DNA of 64,000 nucleotides, from the NCBI RefSeq assembly GCF_050320395.1, contig NZ_CP144459.1, positions 744,001 through 808,000 of the forward strand. Reading direction: 5' to 3'. Made by a program: the position numbers and the translations under genes. Under the pieces are notes generated by a model. It made no database searches. It was given only the letters and a program-made list of their open reading frames with translations, and had not been told where the DNA came from. Within the stretch, counting starts at the first letter, position 1. Each line of letters begins with the position of its first letter. Of this stretch, positions 58,843 through 64,000 are shown one piece after another. The stretch comes from Treponema_C sp050320395. GTDB taxonomy: Bacteria; Spirochaetota; Spirochaetia; Treponematales; Treponemataceae.

Positions 58843-59481
58843 CTATTGTGCGGTTTCCCGTGTTTCGGTTCTTGTTTCAGCCAATATAACTTCGACCGCT
58901 TTAAACCCCATGGCGGAAAGCAGACGGCGTACTATCAGTACCGATTGGAGTTCGGCATCCTGTATTAAACCTTGAACGACAAAGTTTTGTTCGATTTTAT
59001 TTTTAGCTCTGTTTATTTCTTCAAATATTTCGCGCGACGAAATGGGTGCAAAAATATTTTTATATTCGTCGAATACTTCCATGGACGAAATATCGTTACC
59101 CAAAATCCTTACGGGAGGAAGCTGCACCCTTACCGATGTACGGTCGGCACTGACCGTAAAGGATGCTCCGGAAAAGTCTTCAATACCGGCGCGGATTGTT
59201 CCCGAATAACGTATAATGGCGTAGCTTTTTGCCAAGCCCAGGGCTTCGCTTTTTTTTAGGCTGACAATATCGCTGTAAACGGCTTTTACGGCCGTAAGTT
59301 CGGCGCAACGGATGAGCTGGCTCGACACCATTGCCGACAAGGCGTTAAAGCGCCGGGTATTGTATTCCTTCCATGCATACAAAAAGGCGGCTGTGAGGGC
59401 TGCCGCGCATACCAAAATAATACAAAGCTTTATTACCAACGAGCGTACAAAGCGTCCGGCTTTTTTTTGTAAACGCGGCAT
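58843..59481 (-). CDS. DUF4230-like membrane-anchored protein
   Basis: 212 residues from the ATG at 59481, with GGAGGAAATT just upstream. A basic start and one membrane segment (LVIKLCIILVCAAALTAAFLYAW) leave the rest outside the cytoplasm. The soluble part (SAMVSSQLIRCAELTAVKAVYSDIV, YSGTIRAGIEDFSGASFTVSADRTSVRVQLPPVRIL) matches the DUF4230 pattern. Function unknown. First gene of the operon with cysK and cysE. A TACCGGA/TCCGGTA palindrome (59493-59508) sits in its leader. Confidence 0.78.
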   Translation of the reverse strand: MPRLQKKAGRFVRSLVIKLCIILVCAAALTAAFLYAWKEYNTRRFNALSAMVSSQLIRCAELTAVKAVYSDIVSLKKSEALGLAKSYAIIRYSGTIRAGIEDFSGASFTVSADRTSVRVQLPPVRILGNDISSMEVFDEYKNIFAPISSREIFEEINRAKNKIEQNFVVQGLIQDAELQSVLIVRRLLSAMGFKAVEVILAETRTETRETAQ

Positions 59482-59492
59482 AATTTCCTCCA

Positions 59493-59508
59493 TACCGGAT
59501 TTCCGGTA
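59493..59508. promoter_or_regulatory. Palindrome in the leader of the DUF4230-cysK-cysE operon
   Basis: TACCGGA-TT-TCCGGTA, 12 bp before the ATG. Upstream on the minus strand TTGCAA-N16-TATAGG is a possible promoter. It may be an operator or may restrain the ribosome binding site. Confidence 0.35.
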
Positions 59509-59554
59509 ACTCTATCCTATACAATGAGGGCTTTGTTTTGCAAGAGGGAAATCC

Positions 59555-59645
59555 GCAAAGCAGGTAAAGAGCGCAAAGTTCCGGAGGCTTGAAACCTTGT
59601 TCTTTATAAATTCTTTTGCGTTTCCTTATTTCCTTGCGGTTAATG
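59555..59645. repeat. Inverted pair of CGCAAAG-type repeat
   Basis: Plus strand holds TCCGCAAAGCAGGTAAAGAG; ~60 bp later the opposite orientation TTTGCGTTTCCTTATTTCCT...GCGGTTAA appears. Same family and arrangement as near 1.9-2.07 kb. Confidence 0.45.
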
Positions 59646-59717
59646 AAAAATGTACATTTTTTTTCACATTTTTCCCGGAAGCTTTGTTTTTTTTAGGAGA
59701 ATTGTGTTACAATGTTT

Positions 59718-59818
59718 AAAGAGCGGACATCCTGTCCGCTCTTTAATCCGAGTTTTACGCTCCGCGTAAAACTCATTACCTATAGCTTTCGCATACATCC
59801 GTGTATGCGCCGGAAAGC
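59718..59818 (+). repeat. Three-hairpin palindromic module (copy 1, half unit)
   Basis: Hairpin A: AAAGAGCGGACA/TGTCCGCTCTTT with loop TCC (59718-59744). Hairpin B: GAGTTTTACGC/GCGTAAAACTC with loop TCC (59750-59774). Spacer ATTACCTATA. Hairpin C: GCATACA/TGTATGC with loop TCCG (59791-59808), nested in GCTTTC/GAAAGC. The same A-B-ATTA-C order recurs in the two larger copies flanking the lipoprotein gene. Confidence 0.8.
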
Positions 59819-59952
59819 GTATGGGAAAAGGTGAACTGCGAGGATTTATGAACGGCAAAATAAACCGCTTAAACAGTACAATAAAGGGTTCTCAAAAAAG
59901 TTTAGAAAAGTCGGCAAAACTACTTGACACGGTACCGCATCCTCGCGCAAAA

Positions 59953-60056
59953 TTCACAGCTTCACAGCTTCACAGCTTCACAGCTTCACAGCTTCACAGC
60001 TTCACAGCTTCACAGCTTCACAGCTTCACAGCTTCACAGCTTCACAGCTTCACAGC
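59953..60056 (+). repeat. Tandem repeat, 13 copies of 8-bp TTCACAGC
   Basis: Thirteen perfect consecutive TTCACAGC units (104 bp). As 8 is not a multiple of 3, each gain or loss of one unit shifts any reading frame through it. An open frame from ATG 59821 to the stop at 60066 crosses the array (FTASQLHS repeated), but its codon content upstream is not convincing as a gene. Confidence 0.95.
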
Positions 60057-60200
60057 TGAGGGCTAGCTGTGCCCAAATACATTTTCACTCACACACACAA
60101 TGTTTCTCATCCCATAACAGGCACATAAGAGGCGAGCGAAAGAATTGTACCCTTGTACAATCCGTATCACCCTCTTTTTTTATACACAAACCCCCGTAAT

Positions 60201-60414
60201 CGGTTTAAAAACCGCACGTCCTGTGCGGTTTTTAAACCGAGTTTTGCTTGCGCAAAACTCATTACTAACGGCTTTTCTGCACATCCGTGTGCAGGATTTA
60301 AAACAGGATGTTTTATGTGCGGCATTCGGCACGTCCTGTTCGGTTTTGAACTCGGGTTTTGGGCTTTGCCCAAAACTCATTATCTATAGCTTTTCTGCAC
60401 GTCCGTGTGCAGAT
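60201..60414 (+). repeat. Composite palindromic array, left copy
   Basis: Hairpin A: CGGTTTAAAAACCGCAC pairs perfectly (17 bp) with its complement around GTCCT. Hairpin B: GAGTTTTGC/GCAAAACTC. Spacer ATTACTAACGG. Hairpin C: CTGCACA-TCCG-TGTGCAG. Then AAAACA-GGA-TGTTTT, a second A-like block (GGCACGTCCTGTTCGG), a second B (GTTTTGGGC-TTT-GCCCAAAAC) and a second C (CTGCAC...GTGCAG). It ends 35 bp before the lipoprotein start codon, so it may shape that gene's leader. Confidence 0.85.
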
Positions 60415-60448
60415 AAGAATTATGAATTATTTATTAAGGAGAAAAACA

Positions 60449-61849
60449 ATGAAAAACACAAAACAAAGAACTACATTTTTAGGAAATCGGGCGGCAGTCC
60501 TCACACTTGCCGCATCGTTAGTGATTATGGGGCTCTTTACCGCCTGCCCCAACGCCGCAGGAGGCGGCGGAACGGGCGGGGGCACAACACCTGTTACCAA
60601 GTACAAGGTAACGCTTGAGCCCGCCTCAGACGGCACCGTAACGGTAAACCCCGCCCTTCCTTCTGACGGCATGGTAGCGGAAAACACGGAAATCACCTTT
60701 ACCGCTTCCCCGCATGCAGGTTACAAGCTTCAAAAATGGGAACTGAACGGGCAGGCGGTAAACGGCACCGCTCCTACCTACAAGCTAAAAGTTACACAAA
60801 ATGCACAGGTAAAGGTTTCCTTTGAACTGCTTTCGGGCACTCCTTCAGTCTACCTTGCAGGCTCTATAACAACAGGCGGAAATCCGAAGCCCCATTATTG
60901 GAAAAACGGCACCAAGCACGAACTGCCTATGGACTCGGAAGTGACTAGAGGATATGCATATTCCGTTACCCTTAAAGACGGAAAAGCCTACAGTGCAGGG
61001 TATCAACAACCCTCCGGAGTATCAACCGCCATTGTATGGGAAGGAAACACCCCGTACTGGAAAAGCCCCGAAGGCTGGACCTACGCACATGCAATTTTAA
61101 CCGAAGGCGCTTCCCTCTACATAGCGGGATGTCTGAAAAAAGACGGAGCGAGGGAAGCCTCCCTTGCCGACATAACGGACAAAAACGCGGTGCGCATCGC
61201 TCATCTGCGTACAAGAGAGGGAACGGAGAATGATTCGGAGGTCTTCGGCTTGTGCTCCTCGCCTTCCGCCTTGTATGCCGTAGGAACAATAGACAACAGC
61301 GACTCCTCCCAAACAAAAGGTGCCTTATGGACAATAAACAAAGCTCTTGACGAAGCCTCGCGCACCGAAACGGAACTGGCTACGGGAAGCTCTGTACATC
61401 CCAAGGCGGTATGCTTTTTGGACAGCGCAGTCTACGCTGCAGGACGGAATGCGGCAGGCAATGCTGCGGTATGGAAGGTTACGGGCACGGGCACAAGTGC
61501 AGCGAAAACGGAAACGGAACTTGGAATCGGCAGCTCCGACGCAAACGCCGCCTGCACAAAAGACGCTCTTGTCTTTATAGGCGGGAAAAACAGCGGCAAC
61601 CCCTGTATTTGGAAGGGAACGGACAGCTCCTTTACAGCCATACAGTTAAGCACCGAGCGCGGCACGGTGAATGCCCTCTACGCTTTCGGAAACGACATCT
61701 ATGCGGCAGGTTATATTCAAGAAAGCGGTGTTTATAAAGCCGCCTATTGGAAGTTCACTTCCGCCATTTCTTCTGCCTCCGACGCCGACATAACCGTCCT
61801 TCCCGACGCCGACAGCGAAGCATACGGTATTGTTGTAACGATGGAGTAG
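60449..61849 (+). CDS. Lipoprotein with InlB B-repeat-like domain and propeller-like repeats
   Basis: 466 residues from the ATG at 60449 (AAGGAG upstream). Signal peptide with lipobox LFTAC, then a Gly-rich stretch (AGGGGTGGGT). Residues ~50-130 match the bacterial Ig-like B-repeat (KVTLEPASDGTVTVNPAL, AENTEITFTASPHAGYKLQKWELNG). The rest is a series of short repeats reading VYLAGSI, AYSAGYQ, LYIAGCL, LYAVGTI, VYAAGRN and IYAAGYI, each with a W-x-x or AVWK strand, suggesting a beta-propeller. Surface exposure is likely. It is the only gene in a ~2.7-kb repeat-rich zone and is bracketed by two directly repeated hairpin arrays, so it may be an exchangeable cassette. Confidence 0.88.
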   Translation: MKNTKQRTTFLGNRAAVLTLAASLVIMGLFTACPNAAGGGGTGGGTTPVTKYKVTLEPASDGTVTVNPALPSDGMVAENTEITFTASPHAGYKLQKWELNGQAVNGTAPTYKLKVTQNAQVKVSFELLSGTPSVYLAGSITTGGNPKPHYWKNGTKHELPMDSEVTRGYAYSVTLKDGKAYSAGYQQPSGVSTAIVWEGNTPYWKSPEGWTYAHAILTEGASLYIAGCLKKDGAREASLADITDKNAVRIAHLRTREGTENDSEVFGLCSSPSALYAVGTIDNSDSSQTKGALWTINKALDEASRTETELATGSSVHPKAVCFLDSAVYAAGRNAAGNAAVWKVTGTGTSAAKTETELGIGSSDANAACTKDALVFIGGKNSGNPCIWKGTDSSFTAIQLSTERGTVNALYAFGNDIYAAGYIQESGVYKAAYWKFTSAISSASDADITVLPDADSEAYGIVVTME

Positions 61850-61883
61850 GTTTAAAAACCGCACGTCCTGTGCGGTTTTTAAC
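61850..61883 (+). terminator. Hairpin at the lipoprotein stop codon
   Basis: TTAAAAACCGCAC and GTGCGGTTTTTAA pair around GTCCT, starting right after the TAG. The T run lies in the stem's right arm. It is also hairpin A of the right repeat array and could act as terminator. Confidence 0.6.
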
Positions 61884-62064
61884 TTGAGTTTTGGGCTTTG
61901 CCCAAAACTCATTACTTGCAGTTTTCCCGAACGTCCTGTTCGGGACTTGAAACATGATGTTTTATGTGCGGCTTTCGGCGCGTCCTGTGCGGTTTTGAAC
62001 TCCGGTTTTGAGCAAAGCCCGAAACTCATTACTTGCAGCTTTTCCGTACCTCCGTGTACGGGAG
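61850..62064 (+). repeat. Composite palindromic array, right copy
   Basis: Same module order and length as the left copy. A (above), B: GAGTTTTGGGC-TTT-GCCCAAAACTC (61886-61910, perfect), ATTACTTGCAG, C: CCCGAAC-GTCCT-GTTCGGG (61926-61944, perfect), AAACAT-G-ATGTTT, second A-like block with CGCGTCCTGTGCG, second B (GGTTTTGAGCAAAGCCCGAAAC, imperfect), ATTACTTGCAG, second C (CCGTAC...GTACGG). Stem bases differ from the left copy in paired positions while loops stay TCC-like. Confidence 0.85.
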
Positions 62065-62170
62065 GCATAAATGGCGGCGTCCCAACGTATCTGCTTTTTG
62101 ATATTACGAAGCTGTACAGGAATGTATAAATAATGATATACTTAAGGAGTACTTGGAGCGAAAATCGCTT

Positions 62171-62205
62171 AGCTTACAGTTTAGCTTGCAGCTAAGCTGT
62201 AAGCT
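62171..62205 (+). repeat. 16-bp hairpin upstream of the GNAT gene
   Basis: AGCTTACAGTTTAGCT and AGCTAAGCTGTAAGCT pair (one T-G wobble) around loop TGC. A short open frame from ATG 62133 (MIYLRSTWSENRLAYSLACS) ends inside the hairpin. An attenuator or operator is possible; the 14-mer TTAGCTTACAGTTT at its base also occurs in the hairpin after transketolase (13560-13573). Confidence 0.5.
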
Positions 62206-62241
62206 TGTGTGCTTTGTCAAAACGGGGTTTGCATAAGCGGG

Positions 62242-62748
62242 ATGTATATACGTAAAACCGAAGCGGCGGATATACCGGCAGTTCTCAGCATTTATAAAAA
62301 CGCACGCTCTTTTATGCGCCGAAACGGGAACGGTACTCAATGGTCCGAAGACTATCCCGGTGAGGTTTCATTAAGGGCCGACATGGAAAAAAAATGTTCG
62401 TATGTGTGCTGTACGGATAAGAGTGAGGTATGCGCGTCCTTTTATTTTGCACGGGAAATCGAACCGTCCTACGCTTTTATTCGGGGCGCATGGCTGAACG
62501 ATGAGCCTTACGGCCTTGTTCACCGCATTGCCTGTTGTGAATCGGGCAGGGGAATCGGAAGCTTTTGTCTTCAGTACTGTTTATCGGAAGCGGAAAATAT
62601 ACGCATAGATACGCATAAAGATAACCTTCCTATGCGCTCTCTTTTGAAAAAACTGAACTTTGTCTATTGCGGCATTGTTTTGCTTAGTGACGGAAGCGAA
62701 CGGCTTGCTTTTCAAAAGCGACTTTTCAAAAAAGCCGTTACATCTTAA
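62242..62748 (+). CDS. GNAT family N-acetyltransferase
   Basis: 168 residues from the ATG at 62242 (an upstream TTG at 62209 is possible). GNAT pattern: MYIRKTEAADIPAVLSIYKNARSFMRRNGNGTQWSEDYP at the start, then YAFIRGAWLNDEPYGLVHRIACCESGRGIGSFCLQYCL, where the R-G-I-G segment is the acetyl-CoA loop. It continues with IRIDTHKDNLPMRSLLKKLNFVYCGIV (D-T-H-x-x-N-x-x-M...L-x-K-x-x-F). Substrate unknown. Its 3' end overlaps lptB, convergent, by 11 bp. Confidence 0.88.
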   Translation: MYIRKTEAADIPAVLSIYKNARSFMRRNGNGTQWSEDYPGEVSLRADMEKKCSYVCCTDKSEVCASFYFAREIEPSYAFIRGAWLNDEPYGLVHRIACCESGRGIGSFCLQYCLSEAENIRIDTHKDNLPMRSLLKKLNFVYCGIVLLSDGSERLAFQKRLFKKAVTS

Positions 62749-63463
62749 ACTCTTCGCCCAAATAGATTTTTCGGGCAAGAGGTGAGGCAAGGATTTCTTC
62801 CGGTACACCCTGTACGACGATTTGTCCGCTGCTTATAATGATTGAACGGTCGGTAATTTCGAGGGTATCGCGCACATTGTGGTCGGTTATAAGAACGCCG
62901 ATACCGCGGTCTGCCAAGAGGCGAACCGTAGCTTTAATATCGGCTACGGCAATGGGGTCGATACCCGCAAAGGGTTCGTCCAAAAGCAGAATTTCCGGAT
63001 TGTTTGCCAGGGCGCGCGCTATTTCCGTTCTGCGCCTTTCTCCTCCCGAGAGGGTAAAGGCTTCCTGTTTGCGTATCCGGGTAATTGAAAACTCGTCAAG
63101 TAATTCTTCAAGCAGGGTACGCTTTCGGGCTTCCGATAAATCCTGCCTGGTTTCTATAATTGCCCATATGTTTTCTTCAACCGTGAGTTTTCTGAATACC
63201 GAGGTTTCCTGCGGTAAATACGAAATGCCCAGCCGTGCCCGTTTATACATCGGAAGCCGGGTAATGCGCTTGCCGTTTAAAAAGACTTCACCGTCCGAGG
63301 GGCGGTAAAAGCCGACAATCATATAAAAGGTGGTTGTTTTTCCCGCACCGTTCGGGCCGAGCAATCCGAGGACTTCTCCGCTGTGCATGGAAAAGTCTAT
63401 ACCGCGTACAACCGTTTTTTTCCCGAAACTTTTATATAAGCCGGTTACCGCCAGTGTACTCAT
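62738..63463 (-). CDS. lptB: LptB-like ABC transporter ATP-binding protein
   Basis: 241 residues. Walker A LGLLGPNGAGKTTTFYMIVGF, Q-loop YLPQETSVFRKLTVEENIWAI (the LptB type), signature LSGGERRRTEIARALANNP, and Walker B EILLLDEPFAGIDPIAV. In other bacteria LptB powers transport of LPS or related glycolipid to the outer membrane with LptFG, LptC and LptA. The LptA-like gene ends 1 bp before its start, with GGAGAAAG within it, so they are coupled. In treponemes the cargo may not be classical LPS. Confidence 0.95.
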   Translation of the reverse strand: MSTLAVTGLYKSFGKKTVVRGIDFSMHSGEVLGLLGPNGAGKTTTFYMIVGFYRPSDGEVFLNGKRITRLPMYKRARLGISYLPQETSVFRKLTVEENIWAIIETRQDLSEARKRTLLEELLDEFSITRIRKQEAFTLSGGERRRTEIARALANNPEILLLDEPFAGIDPIAVADIKATVRLLADRGIGVLITDHNVRDTLEITDRSIIISSGQIVVQGVPEEILASPLARKIYLGEEFKM

Positions 63464-63464
63464 C

Positions 63465-64000
63465 TTAATCTTTCTCCGTTTTTTTTGTATCGGTAACGCT
63501 GCCGCTTACCTTTCCGTCCAATACTATTTCTTTTGTATCCAAATTAAATACGATTTCCTGAGCGCGGAATACATTGCTTCCTTCAACTATCTTGGGGGCA
63601 CCGTTTAATTCCAAAATTCTTTGTTTTTTGCGGTACACCGCAAAGGCTGCGGTACATACGGCATCTTCCTGTTTGATTTCCGTATTGATTTGAATAAAAG
63701 CCGTTTCGTTTTTTTTGTTGTACTCAATATATTCCGCCTTTGCTTCCACCTTGTTTTCGGTATCGTCCATAAATACGGAGCCTTCCAGAACCGTAATTCC
63801 GGTTTCCCTGTCATGGCGTAACGAATTGCATGTAAAACCGAAGCCTCCGTCGCTATACACCCCCTTTACGGAGCCCAGAGCCTTTATTTTGCGGTATTCG
63901 GTTCCGCTCAGTTCTATGGAGTCGGCGTTCAGTTCCATCGTATTTGTTTTTATTGCGGCATTCCCTTTCAGCAGGGTATATTCGCTGTTTTCCTTTGTGG
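63465..64000 (-). CDS. LptA/OstA-like periplasmic protein (5' end beyond the window)
   Basis: The frame is open to the window edge, so the N-terminus is missing; about 178 codons are visible. The repeated beta pattern of the OstA/LptA fold is clear: LLKGNAAIKTNTMELNADSIEL, VLEGSVFMDDTENKVEAKAEYIEY, LELNGAPKIVEGSNVFRAQEIVFN and IVLDGKVSGSV. The gene is coupled to lptB downstream. It should bridge the periplasm and carry lipid to the outer membrane. Longer forms of the family exist, so total length is unknown. Confidence 0.85.
   Translation of the reverse strand, partial: TKENSEYTLLKGNAAIKTNTMELNADSIELSGTEYRKIKALGSVKGVYSDGGFGFTCNSLRHDRETGITVLEGSVFMDDTENKVEAKAEYIEYNKKNETAFIQINTEIKQEDAVCTAAFAVYRKKQRILELNGAPKIVEGSNVFRAQEIVFNLDTKEIVLDGKVSGSVTDTKKTEKD

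Noticed and set aside
59953..60056. CRISPR array
   Set aside because: Units are 8 bp and contiguous with no spacers; no cas genes.
59821..60066. Open frame through the 8-bp repeats (81 codons, with a second frame from 59924)
   Set aside because: Most of it is the tandem repeat itself, the N-terminal part matches nothing and lies in the hairpin module; no convincing ribosome binding site. Kept as a repeat, not a gene.
60201..62064. Hairpin arrays as integron attC sites (integrons are known in Treponema denticola)
   Set aside because: No RYYYAAC/GTTRRRY core pairs at the ends, no bulged attC-like extrahelical bases, and no integrase in the window.

Overview
The window looks like a chromosomal segment of a host-associated Treponema (Spirochaetota). 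The genes are mostly housekeeping families that are easy to recognise. Spirochete-flavoured items include a flagellar-collar-like TPR membrane protein, a free FlhB C-terminal domain (FlhX), a DUF2259 secreted protein, an LptA/LptB pair and a MurA with Asp in place of the usual Cys. Base composition is moderate, roughly 45-50% GC by eye. The palindromic repeats near 60-62 kb resemble ones I associate with oral treponemes of the T. vincentii/T. medium kind, but that species guess is inference only. No rRNA, CRISPR array or insertion sequence was seen, and only one tRNA gene (Leu, UAA).

Layout. 0-9.2 kb: the end of an Ig-repeat/OmpA-domain protein, a glycogen-binding-like secreted protein, the collar-like TPR protein with a polyprenol/diacylglycerol kinase-like enzyme, and three poorly known membrane or secreted proteins. 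9.2-13.6 kb: hsp20 with a good sigma-54 promoter, an unknown protein and transketolase. 13.7-15.5 kb: an AT-rich, probably acquired TetR-VOC-AlkC cassette with its own palindromic operator. 15.6-24.3 kb: lgt, a MinD-like ATPase, an RNA methyltransferase, the operon ctpA-rsmE-wecG-like-sigma54 activator-like, and an SDR enzyme. 24.3-28 kb: a STAS/zinc-ribbon protein and two multi-spanning membrane proteins. 28-37.4 kb: murA-pepT, murD, a beta-barrel protein and sbcCD. 37.5-46 kb: a long co-directional run starting with ispH, then a FliK-like protein, FlhX, an HD-GYP-type protein interrupted by an in-frame TAG, YraN, two small proteins, and a tandem pair of 7TM receptor cyclases. 46-49.4 kb: tRNA-Leu and the sulfur-relay operon mnmA-like/nifS/nifU. 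49.4-59.5 kb: envelope proteins, an HTH-EIIA fusion, a vWA protein, an XRE-cupin regulator, and cysK/cysE behind a DUF4230 protein. 59.5-62.2 kb: a repeat-rich, gene-poor zone around one lipoprotein gene. 62.2-64 kb: a GNAT enzyme, then lptB and the end of lptA.

Three observations stand out. (1) The two adjacent membrane cyclases have lost complementary halves of the class III active site: the first lacks both metal aspartates but keeps Lys/Thr/Asn/Arg, while the second keeps both aspartates and Lys but has lost Thr and Asn. This predicts an obligate C1/C2-type heterodimer. (2) At about a dozen monocistronic or first-in-operon genes a sigma-70 -10 hexamer ends only 5-7 nt before the start codon, with no Shine-Dalgarno sequence, which implies widespread leaderless mRNAs. 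(3) The lipoprotein gene at 60449-61849 is flanked by two directly repeated composite arrays, each about 214 bp, of hairpins with TCC-type loops whose stems vary in a compensated way. They lie next to a 13-copy 8-bp tandem repeat, and the whole looks like a mobile or recombining palindromic repeat family.
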